In this document: positions 26,554-33,197 of the stretch, piece by piece
Position numbering within the stretch: position 1 is the stretch's first letter
How the letters are laid out: the number at the start of each line of letters is the position of its first letter
Assembly (NCBI RefSeq): GCF_905220705.1
Contig: NZ_CAJNAT010000010.1
Span: 124,001-188,000, forward strand
Length of the DNA: 64,000 nucleotides
Reading direction: 5' to 3'
From: Paraburkholderia domus
GTDB lineage: Bacteria > Pseudomonadota > Gammaproteobacteria > Burkholderiales > Burkholderiaceae
Translations under genes and position numbers: made by a program
The notes under the pieces: model-generated
The model's database searches: none
What the model saw: only the letters and a program-made list of their open reading frames with translations
Told to the model about the DNA's origin: nothing

Positions 26554-27141
26554 ATGAGACTCAATAAAACGATCGAAAAATTCGAGCTTTACATACTCTC
26601 TCTGTGGTTCTTGTTTTTGTTGATAATCGTCGTAACGATTGACATTCCAGTTTGTTTCAAGGATGAATGCAAGTTCATTGGCTTCGGAGAGTTGATGGCG
26701 AGGAATGTCGTCCCGATGGTAGCAACTTTGTTTGTGCTCCTGGGCGTTCTCTATTACTTGCGATTTGATTACAAGATAGCTGGAAGCAAGTCGATTCCCA
26801 TCACGATAGTTTCGGCGGAAGACATTAATTACGAGCACCTAACTTTTCTTACAACATATATTATTCCTCTGATTTGCTTCAATCTCACTAGCGCGCGGTA
26901 CTTGATTGCTCTAGGTCTTTTGCTAATCGTCATTGGAGCGATTTACGTTAAGACGGACAAGTTCTACGCTAACCCGACATTAGCGATACTTGGCTTTCGC
27001 CTTTACTCTGCGGTTGTTCGGAAGAGAACAGGTGATGAGGTAAAGGTAGTGTTAATTACTAAAGATCGCCTTCAGAGCGGTGGTCAAATACAGTTCTTGG
27101 AACTGGATGATCGAGTTTATTTCGCAAAGGGGAAAGTATGA
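26554..27141 (+). CDS. kwaA: Kiwa anti-phage membrane protein KwaA
   Basis: 195 residues, four membrane segments: about 11-32 (LYILSLWFLFLLIIVVTIDI), 50-68 (NVVPMVATLFVLLGVLYYL), 95-112 (LTFLTTYIIPLICFNLTSA) and 114-132 (YLIALGLLLIVIGAIYV). The short segment VPVCFKDECKFIGF between spans 1 and 2, with two cysteines, and the cytosolic C-terminal tail match what I recall of KwaA. KwaA is the inner-membrane sensor of the Kiwa phage-defence system and works with KwaB. The stop overlaps the kwaB start (ATGA). Codon use is clearly AT-richer than in the core genes, as expected for transferred DNA. Confidence 0.82.
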   Translation: MRLNKTIEKFELYILSLWFLFLLIIVVTIDIPVCFKDECKFIGFGELMARNVVPMVATLFVLLGVLYYLRFDYKIAGSKSIPITIVSAEDINYEHLTFLTTYIIPLICFNLTSARYLIALGLLLIVIGAIYVKTDKFYANPTLAILGFRLYSAVVRKRTGDEVKVVLITKDRLQSGGQIQFLELDDRVYFAKGKV

Positions 27142-28097
27142 GTATCGATACGCTACGGACATCAATATCGGGGGTAATTACCAATGAAAATTGCGGGGCG
27201 GAATTTTATTTCCTACTTGAAGATTCTGGGCAAATCAGTATAAAGCGGGCAGACATTGATGAGGGAGCACAGGTCGAATTAACGCAGAACTTTATTGACT
27301 CCATTAGCAGCACGATTCTGCTAAATGATGAACTTTCACTGCTCGACATCTCCAGTGCAGATGATCGTGCTCACGCCATTTATCGCTACGACCTCCCAGA
27401 CGTTCCGGAACAGATTTCCCATTTGGCAACTGTCCTTCAGCGCGACGACTTCCAGGTGTTTAATTTTGCGTCAGATGACCTCAATCACCTTAAGGGTATT
27501 TTGATCATCCTTGGCCACGGCGATCAGCAATTGGCGATCTATAAACACCAATATCCGGTATCGTTGCTAAAGCGTGACAGCGCATTCTTTCGCATGATTC
27601 GAAATCAAAGTCGACTGGCGAAAGTCGACGACGATATTCTGCGAATCAATTCGAAATTCGAATTCATGCGCGTTAATGACGAGTACTACATAGTGGACAT
27701 CAAGACCTTGGAGCGTTTTTTTGGTTTCCACGACGCAGTAAGAAACATTGCCACACAGGGGATAGCAAATATTGCGGCGGCTGGACTGATCGCGGACACC
27801 TCGCCTTTGGCGGAAAGGCTTGATGACATTTCATTTTCGAGGAAGCTGGTTCGTGCCGCTCGTGCTTCTCCGGTTCTGGGCGTCATCCCGAACGATCAAG
27901 TAATTGCATTTGTTAGCGGCCATCCGGCCCTTCGTGGCAAGTTTAAGTTAAGCGATGACGGAAGCGTGATTAAGCTAGAAACGAAAGTTTCTCAGAATCT
28001 ATTCCTCAAGCTGCTGAACGATGATTTTTTGCAGTCTGAGCTCACCAAGCGTTATTACGCAAGCCTTGCAAAAGACGCATTGAATTCGGAGGCATAG
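27138..28097 (+). CDS. kwaB: Kiwa anti-phage effector KwaB (DUF4868)
   Basis: 319 residues, the usual KwaB size. KwaB (DUF4868) is the cytosolic DNA-binding partner of KwaA and blocks phage development after the membrane component senses infection. The sequence shows the family's long middle (GILIILGHGDQQLAIYKHQY, LINSKFEFMRVNDEYYIVDI-like strands at DILRINSKFEFMRVNDEYYI) and the helical C-terminal part ERFFGFHDAVRNIA..., ending in VSQNLFLKLLNDDFLQSELT. No signal or membrane segment. It is translationally coupled to kwaA. The assignment rests on length, pairing and pattern; a profile search would settle it. Confidence 0.82.
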   Translation: MSIDTLRTSISGVITNENCGAEFYFLLEDSGQISIKRADIDEGAQVELTQNFIDSISSTILLNDELSLLDISSADDRAHAIYRYDLPDVPEQISHLATVLQRDDFQVFNFASDDLNHLKGILIILGHGDQQLAIYKHQYPVSLLKRDSAFFRMIRNQSRLAKVDDDILRINSKFEFMRVNDEYYIVDIKTLERFFGFHDAVRNIATQGIANIAAAGLIADTSPLAERLDDISFSRKLVRAARASPVLGVIPNDQVIAFVSGHPALRGKFKLSDDGSVIKLETKVSQNLFLKLLNDDFLQSELTKRYYASLAKDALNSEA

Positions 28098-28202
28098 TGC
28101 TCTAAGGCCATGGTGACCTGTGAGTCAGTCGAAAAACCGAAGTCGATTTCGGCTATTCGAACAACGAGAGCCTGCCCACTTCGACTTTCCGCGACAAAGA
28201 CA

Positions 28203-28219
28203 TGTCGGCTCAACCGACA
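28203..28219. repeat. TGTCGG-family palindrome, copy P3
   Basis: TGTCGG-CTCAA-CCGACA, followed by ACTCGCGATGCCG. A diverged copy of the same longer context is at about 18983-19040. Confidence 0.65.
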
Positions 28220-28338
28220 ACTCGCGATGCCGTGTAGACATCTCAGATATTGCTTTGGCCATGCCCAAGCGCTTGCGGTCGGCAATGGCGTCTCGGCGCG
28301 GTCGCTGGCTTGCTACGCTCTGCAATAAAGCCAAGCGG

Positions 28339-28405
28339 CCAGACGCTTGGTGGCTCTTCTGGTAAGCCTGCACGCAGCCTACGGGACAGGCAGTTGTCGT
28401 GTTAG
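28339..28405 (+). repeat. Dispersed repeat copy R3 (right of Kiwa)
   Basis: The 30-bp core at 28339-28368 differs from R2 at only a few bases, and GGCAGTTGTCG recurs at 28389-28399, 51 bases from the core as in R2. The preceding CCAAGCG pairs with CGCTTGG in the core, giving a 7-bp hairpin. Confidence 0.7.
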
Positions 28406-28502
28406 CCCATTTATGACGGTAGCGGGTGCACGACGGTTCCTGCGCTTATGATTACCTGTTTTCGGAACGGCCCAAAAGGGCTGGAGACGACGCCCTCGGT
28501 TG

Positions 28503-30548
28503 ATGGAGAGTCCGCACCATTCGGCCCAGAAAAGAACAACATTTAAGGATATATTTGTGCAGCCCGGCAAGACTTCTATAACGCAGTTGTTCAACGCTCA
28601 AGCTCAATATCTGATTCCGGTTTTTCAGCGGGGATATGTATGGGCCCTCGAAAAGCAGGTGGCCCCGCTCTGGGCCGACATCGAAGACCGCGCTCTCAAA
28701 TTTATCGAACGGAGTGCGGAAAGCGCTAACGTGCCAGTGCATGCGCTCAAACCGCTTCAAAAGCATTTCCTCGGTTCGGTGGTCTTAACTCCTGTGACAG
28801 GCACGTTCGGGCGCGTCGCGGCCTTCGAAGTAATTGACGGGCAGCAACGTACGACGACATTGCATCTATTGCTGCTCGCCTTCCGGCATGCAGCAATGCA
28901 GGTAAATGCTTCTGCTGTACCAGCCATGCTGGATAGCTTGGTACGCAATCCAGGGCCGTACACGGAGAAAACTGATCACTTTAAGGTTTGGCCCACGCAA
29001 GCCGGGCGTTCCGAGATGCGGGCGCTGGATGGCGCGACAGACTGTCTGTCGATATGTCAACAATATCCGGTTAAAGAGGGGAAGCTCCGGCTGGAACGGC
29101 CGCTGATGATTCAGAGCTATCTTTATCTCTACCACGCCTGCTTGGCTTTTCTGCAGGGTATTGAATTGGGCGACCCGGTGAGTGAGGAAAGCGATCGAAC
29201 GCACTCCGATTGTCTCATTCACGACATCCGTAACAAGAATGTGATTCCTGCGGTAGGCGACGCAGTGCTTTTGCAGCCTCATCGTGCTGAGGCGCTTTAT
29301 ATGGCATTGACGGACTTGGTTCAGATCATGACTTTGACGTTGGAGGCGGAAGACGACCCGCAAGTCATTTTCGAGACGTTGAACGCACGAGGCGAGCCCT
29401 TACTTGCTTCTGACTTAGTGCGGAATTTCGTTTTTCTCGACGCTGCACGCCGGGGGCAAGACGTGGGCTCTCTTTATGAGACGCGTTGGCGAGATTTCGA
29501 CGAACAGCGGGATCAGCACCAAACTGTATCGGCTAATCGGTATTGGCGAGAAAAGGTCCGGCAAGGGCGCATCACGTATCCACGTATCGACTTGTTTTTC
29601 TTTCATTACACGGTTCTCCGGCGCGGGCAGGAAACCAAGGTTAGCCATGTATTCCAAGGCTTTAAGGACTGGTGGCAGGGTGAGTCGCGCGATATCGACA
29701 CGGAGCTGGCCAGAGTGGTCCAAAGTAGTCGACATTTCCGCGAGTTGATTTCACCAGATGGCGATGATTATTTGGCGGAGTTTGCACGGTTAGTAAGAGT
29801 GCTGGATGTCAGCACGCTCACACCAGCGTACTTAGCTCTTCGCGAACGGTACTCGAAAACTGATCCGGAACTGAAACAGGCGGTGGGTGACTTGGCATCG
29901 TACATTACGCGACGAGCCATCTGCGGATTCACTACCAAAGGCTACAACAGAATCTTTTTGCGTTTGCTTACTGAGGTTGTCGCATCCGATACTCCTGCCG
30001 AATCCCTTCGCAGCTACTTGCTAAAACTCTCGGGTCATAGCCAATGCTGGCCGACTGACGCTGAGTTTAGCGAGGCTTGGTTGAGTCGCCCGGTATATGA
30101 GCTTCTTCGGCCCGGGAAGGTAAGTGCGGTCTTGCGGGCCGTCGAACTCGCGTCGCGCACGTCCAGGCAGGAGACGACGTGGACTCCTCAAATCGAAACG
30201 TTGACCGTTGAACATGTTATGCCGCAGTCTTGGCAAAAGACCACTTACTACACGTTGCCAGACGATGATCAAGCGATGATCGCGGCACGAAAGGTGGCCG
30301 TTCAGTCGTTCGGAAATCTTACGCTGCTAACTCAGCCGTTGAATAGCTCTGTTAGCAATGGCCCTTTCGCGGATCGGATCGAGGGTGAGAACACTGTCGC
30401 GGGGAAACGCACGAAGTTCCTCGAAAGTCTGCTGCTGCTAAACGCCTACTTCCAGCACAACACTGTTGCAAAGTGGGATGATGAAGAGATCAGCAAGCGA
30501 GGTCAACATCTTCTCGGGAAGGCGCTGAAGATTTGGTCGCGTCCATAA
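28503..30548 (+). CDS. GmrSD-type DUF262/DUF1524 nuclease
   Basis: 681 residues. The N-terminal DUF262 (GmrS-like) domain shows LIPVFQRGYVW (about 38-48), the nucleotide-binding DGQQRTTTLHLL (about 105) and IFETLNARGEPLLASDLVRN (about 295). The C-terminal DUF1524 (GmrD-like) domain carries the His-Asn-His-type motif LTVEHVMPQSW (about 563) and FGNLTLLTQPLNSSVSN (about 603). This architecture belongs to Type IV modification-dependent restriction enzymes and related defence proteins, such as those that cut glucosylated phage DNA. The start is uncertain (TTG at 28500 or ATG at 28503; no strong ribosome site). It is a stand-alone gene at the right end of the defence cargo. Confidence 0.88.
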   Translation: MESPHHSAQKRTTFKDIFVQPGKTSITQLFNAQAQYLIPVFQRGYVWALEKQVAPLWADIEDRALKFIERSAESANVPVHALKPLQKHFLGSVVLTPVTGTFGRVAAFEVIDGQQRTTTLHLLLLAFRHAAMQVNASAVPAMLDSLVRNPGPYTEKTDHFKVWPTQAGRSEMRALDGATDCLSICQQYPVKEGKLRLERPLMIQSYLYLYHACLAFLQGIELGDPVSEESDRTHSDCLIHDIRNKNVIPAVGDAVLLQPHRAEALYMALTDLVQIMTLTLEAEDDPQVIFETLNARGEPLLASDLVRNFVFLDAARRGQDVGSLYETRWRDFDEQRDQHQTVSANRYWREKVRQGRITYPRIDLFFFHYTVLRRGQETKVSHVFQGFKDWWQGESRDIDTELARVVQSSRHFRELISPDGDDYLAEFARLVRVLDVSTLTPAYLALRERYSKTDPELKQAVGDLASYITRRAICGFTTKGYNRIFLRLLTEVVASDTPAESLRSYLLKLSGHSQCWPTDAEFSEAWLSRPVYELLRPGKVSAVLRAVELASRTSRQETTWTPQIETLTVEHVMPQSWQKTTYYTLPDDDQAMIAARKVAVQSFGNLTLLTQPLNSSVSNGPFADRIEGENTVAGKRTKFLESLLLLNAYFQHNTVAKWDDEEISKRGQHLLGKALKIWSRP

Positions 30549-30614
30549 CATTCGCGCCGCGTTACAGCGGGAAAGAGGAAATGGCCGGAAGGCCCGAAGT
30601 TCTGAGACTCGCAT

Positions 30615-30632
30615 TTGTCGGCCAACCGACAA
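30615..30632. repeat. TGTCGG-family palindrome, copy P4
   Basis: TTGTCGG-CCAA-CCGACAA, a 7-bp perfect stem, followed by CCTGCG. It lies 67 bp after the DUF262 stop codon. Confidence 0.65.
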
Positions 30633-30705
30633 CCTGCGCTGAAACGACGTTCGCTGCTTGTTGCCTGAGGCTGGCTGGATCATTCCAATCTCAGGTGAAC
30701 CGAGG

Positions 30706-30782
30706 TCGGATCGATGACCCTGATTTCGGAGCCCATGGAGATTGCGTCGTTCGGGCACTCGGGCTCGCATACGTCGCAATTG
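30706..30782 (-). pseudogene. Inverted fragment of a second ferredoxin gene
   Basis: Read on the minus strand from 30782, CAATTGCGACGTATGCGAGC and what follows encode NCDVCEPECPNDAISMGSE then IRVIDPT, the ferredoxin sequence right after the attachment core. It matches the intact fdx over about 75 bp at roughly four bases in five, with mostly third-position changes, then diverges. It begins exactly at the palindromic CAATTG that ends the attachment core, so it looks like the downstream half of an fdx gene captured by a recombination event in the opposite orientation. Confidence 0.85.
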
Positions 30783-30842
30783 TGTAGAAACGTCTTGCTG
30801 CTCATGGCTTGGCATGCTATCTGGACTTTGCGCGCTGCACAA

Positions 30843-30861
30843 TTTGCAACACCTGTGCAAC
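30843..30861 (+). repeat. Candidate integrase arm-type site, right
   Basis: TTTGCAACACCTGTGCAAC, 111 bp inside attR, 17 of 19 bases identical to 9046-9064 and in the same orientation. A further GCAACACGCAAAC half-site follows at 30868-30880. Confidence 0.55.
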
Positions 30862-30926
30862 TCAGCCGCAACACGCAAACATGATTTTTGGGCAATCATG
30901 CGCAACCGTCGATAGGCTGAAAAAGC

Positions 30927-30932
30927 TATAAT
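30927..30932 (+). promoter_or_regulatory. Island-supplied -10 box for fdx
   Basis: A perfect TATAAT 33 bases before the fdx ATG, in DNA just inside the attR border. The -35 region is not convincing. It would restore transcription of the ferredoxin gene after separation from coaD. Confidence 0.55.
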
Positions 30933-30964
30933 GTATTGTTTTTTCTAGGAAAGTTGGTGGCAGT

Positions 30965-31222
30965 ATGGCCCTGATGATTACCGACGAGTGCATCAATTGC
31001 GACGTGTGCGAGCCCGAGTGCCCGAACGACGCGATTTCGATGGGCCCGGAAATCTACGTGATCGACCCGAAGAAATGCACCGAGTGTGTCGGCCATTTCG
31101 ACGAGCCCCAGTGTATTCAGGTGTGTCCGGTCGAGTGCATTCCGCGCGACCCTGAGCATCTGGAGACGGCGGAAGGTTTGATGGCGAAGTATCACGCGCT
31201 ACAGGCGGCGAAGGGCGCGTGA
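30965..31222 (+). CDS. fdx: YfhL-type 2[4Fe-4S] ferredoxin (rebuilt at the attR junction)
   Basis: 85-residue electron carrier with two four-cysteine clusters: CINCDVCEPECPND (9-22) and CTECVGHFDEPQCIQVC plus VEC (37-58). The insertion between cysteines of the second cluster is the mark of the YfhL/Alvin-type family. The first 12 codons lie in the attachment repeat; its native upstream region now sits behind coaD at 8875-8937, so the present promoter and ribosome site come from the island. The protein is unaltered (one silent base differs from the left stub). A strong hairpin terminator follows. Confidence 0.95.
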   Translation: MALMITDECINCDVCEPECPNDAISMGPEIYVIDPKKCTECVGHFDEPQCIQVCPVECIPRDPEHLETAEGLMAKYHALQAAKGA

Positions 31223-31238
31223 GTGTTGAATGACGATT

Positions 31239-31270
31239 GAAAACGGCGAGGCACCTGCCTCGCCGTTTTC
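31239..31270 (+). terminator. Rho-independent terminator after fdx
   Basis: A perfect 15-bp stem (GAAAACGGCGAGGCA / TGCCTCGCCGTTTTC) followed by TTTT. The A-run on the other side means it can also stop the convergent hisC transcript. Confidence 0.92.
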
Positions 31271-31317
31271 TTTTGCGGCAACGCTTTCTGATGAGCGTGC
31301 GTGGTTATGCCGATCGT

Positions 31318-32397
31318 TTATCCGACGTAAGCGCCGAAAATGTCGCGCAGTGCATCCAGCAGAATGTCGCATTCGGCGTCGGTGCCGACTGAGATTCGCA
31401 GATGCTGGTCGATTCGCGCCGCTTTGAAGTGGCGCACGAAGATTTCCTTGTCCCTTAGCCGTGCCACGAGCGTCGCCGCGTCGTAGCCTTCGTGGCGCGC
31501 GAACAGCAGATTCGCCGCCGACGGCACTACCTCGAAGCCGAGTGCCGTTAAGCCAGCAGCCAGCCGCTCACGGCTCGCAATCACTCTGGCGCAGTTGTCG
31601 CGGAACCACGCATCGTCCTCATAGGCAGCGACGGCCGCGACTTGCGCCAGACGGTCGAGCGGATACGAGTTGAAGCTGTCCTTCACGCGGTTCAGCGCGT
31701 CGATCAGTTCCGGATTACCGAACGCGAAGCCGACGCGCATGCCGGCCAGCGAACGCGATTTCGATACCGTTTGAATGACCAGCAGGTTGGGATAGCGGTC
31801 GATCAGGGTGATGGCCGACTCGGCGCCGAAATCGACATAGGCCTCGTCGATGACCACGACCGATTCGGTATTTTTCGCCACCAGCCGCTCGATATCGGCG
31901 AGTGGTAGCGGTCGTCCAGTCGGCGCGTTCGGGTTCGGGAACAGCACGCCGCCGTTGGGTGCTGTGTAGTCGTCGACCTTGATGGCGAAGCTGTCGTCGA
32001 GCGCGATGGTCCGATAGTCGACATCAAAGAGCCGCGCGTAGGTCGGATAGAAGCTGTACGTGATATCCGGGAACAGCAACGGCGCATCGTGCTTCAGCAA
32101 TGCCTGAAAGGTGAGCGCGAGCACTTCGTCCGAGCCGTTGCCCACGAACACTTGCTCCGCACGAATGCCGTGGTACGCGGCTACCGTTTCGCGCAACTTT
32201 CGCGCGGTCGGGTCGGGATAGCGCCGCAGCGACTCGCCCGCACCGCTCAGTTCCTTCTGAATCGCTTCAAGCACGCGTGGCGACGGCGGATAAGGATTCT
32301 CGTTGGTGTTCAGCTTCACTGGATGCGCAACCACGGGCTGCTCGCCCGGCACATACGGCGTCAGACGGTGAACGATGTCACTCCAGTAGCGGCTCAA
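31318..32397 (-). CDS. hisC: Histidinol-phosphate aminotransferase
   Basis: 359-residue PLP-dependent aminotransferase of fold type I. It transfers the amino group to imidazole-acetol phosphate in histidine synthesis. Visible marks: the N-terminal KLNTNENPYPPSP, FVGNGSDEVLAL, VVIDEAYVDF (PLP-binding Asp/Tyr), the PLP lysine in TVSKSRSLAGMRVGFAFG, and a C-terminal LRISVGTDAECD. I placed the start at a TTG (32397) preceded by AGGAG, giving LSRYWSDIVHRLTPYVPG; further in-frame codons upstream run into pth. It lies 52 bp after pth, away from the main his operon, so it is likely a second hisC copy (inference). Confidence 0.9.
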   Translation of the reverse strand: MSRYWSDIVHRLTPYVPGEQPVVAHPVKLNTNENPYPPSPRVLEAIQKELSGAGESLRRYPDPTARKLRETVAAYHGIRAEQVFVGNGSDEVLALTFQALLKHDAPLLFPDITYSFYPTYARLFDVDYRTIALDDSFAIKVDDYTAPNGGVLFPNPNAPTGRPLPLADIERLVAKNTESVVVIDEAYVDFGAESAITLIDRYPNLLVIQTVSKSRSLAGMRVGFAFGNPELIDALNRVKDSFNSYPLDRLAQVAAVAAYEDDAWFRDNCARVIASRERLAAGLTALGFEVVPSAANLLFARHEGYDAATLVARLRDKEIFVRHFKAARIDQHLRISVGTDAECDILLDALRDIFGAYVG

Positions 32398-32449
32398 GCG
32401 ATTCTCCTGTCGAAGGCGATACGGGGATTCGGGTGCGGGCAGGGCGCGC

Positions 32450-33055
32450 TCAGGGATTATTGCGATGCAGTTGCATCGTCGCCCGTTCAAGCTCGCCCTG
32501 GATGATCTGCGGCATCACGGCCAACGAACGTTCAATCGACGCATCGATCACGTCCTGCTCTTCCCGTCGCGGCGGCTTCAGCACGTAATTGGCGACGTCT
32601 GGCTTGGCGCCGGCGCGCGCGCTTTCGGGAATCAGGTCGCGCGGATGGCCGATGCCGATCCGCAGCCGCCAATATTGTTGTGACGACAGATGCGCGGTGA
32701 TGTCTTTCAGGCCGTTATGGCCGCCGCTGCCGCCACCGAGCTTCAGCTTGACACTGCCGGGCGGCATATCGAGTTCGTCGTGCGCGACCAGAATTTCGTC
32801 CGGAAGAATCTTGAAGAACTGCGCGACCGCCACGACCGACTGCCCCGAGCGGTTCATATACGTCTGCGGTTCCAGCAGATGCACTTCTTCACCGTGAAGC
32901 CGGGCCTTCGCATAGAAACCGTGGAAGCGCCGCTCGTCGCGCATTGTCGCGCCTGCTTCGCGCGCCAATTGATCGACCAGCCAGAAGCCGGCATTGTGGC
33001 GCGTCGCGGTGTATTCAGCGCCCGGATTGCCGAGCCCGACGATCAGCTTGATCAT
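32450..33055 (-). CDS. pth: Peptidyl-tRNA hydrolase
   Basis: 201-residue enzyme that releases peptides from peptidyl-tRNAs dropped by ribosomes. GLGNPGAEYTATRHNAGFWL at 7-26 carries the catalytic His, EPQTYMNRSGQSV and LVAHDELDMPPGSVKLKLGG contain the conserved Asn and Asp, and GGHNGLKDI the second Asn. It follows rplY by 142 bp with a terminator-like hairpin between them. Length is normal for the family. Confidence 0.96.
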   Translation of the reverse strand: MIKLIVGLGNPGAEYTATRHNAGFWLVDQLAREAGATMRDERRFHGFYAKARLHGEEVHLLEPQTYMNRSGQSVVAVAQFFKILPDEILVAHDELDMPPGSVKLKLGGGSGGHNGLKDITAHLSSQQYWRLRIGIGHPRDLIPESARAGAKPDVANYVLKPPRREEQDVIDASIERSLAVMPQIIQGELERATMQLHRNNP

Positions 33056-33111
33056 GATTGTGTAGGTCCATCTGGCCTAGGAGCCGAACGCGGCCGAGCC
33101 GAAAAAAACCG

Positions 33112-33144
33112 AAAAAAAACCCGCCGGGGCGAACCTCGGCGGGT
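33112..33144 (-). terminator. Terminator after rplY
   Basis: On the minus strand ACCCGCCG-loop-CGGCGGGT is followed by an 8-base T-run and a second T-run. Pth transcription would need read-through or its own promoter. Confidence 0.85.
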
Positions 33145-33197
33145 CACATCGACCGTTTTACAAAAACGGATCGAGAGGATTGCTCGCTCAGTGCAGC

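Larger units (their letters stand above)
28098..28502. other. Repeat-bearing non-coding region after Kiwa
   Basis: About 400 bp without a supported gene, holding palindrome P3 and repeat R3. The DUF262 gene begins at its right end. Confidence 0.6.
8945..30999. mobile_element. 22-kb integrative defence island in the 5' end of fdx
   Basis: The borders are a 28-bp exact direct repeat, one copy at the left (8945-8972) and one in the intact fdx (30972-30999). A tyrosine integrase starts 106 bp inside the left border. The interior is AT-richer and more gene-sparse than the housekeeping DNA on either side. Cargo includes a restriction-modification-like operon, Kiwa, a GmrSD-type nuclease, a helicase, a second short recombinase and broken genes. 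No conjugation, capsid or obvious replication-initiator gene is seen, so it is an integrative island that needs help to move, or a decayed one. Confidence 0.9.

Noticed and set aside
25820..28405. R1-R3 and the palindromes as a CRISPR array or integron attC sites
   Set aside because: Only three widely spaced copies, no uniform spacers, no cas genes; attC core sites (GTTRRRY) and an IntI-type integrase are not seen.
30680..30895. 71-codon minus-strand frame containing ferredoxin-like residues
   Set aside because: The N-terminal half is unrelated sequence and only one cysteine cluster is present; treated as an fdx fragment, not a gene.
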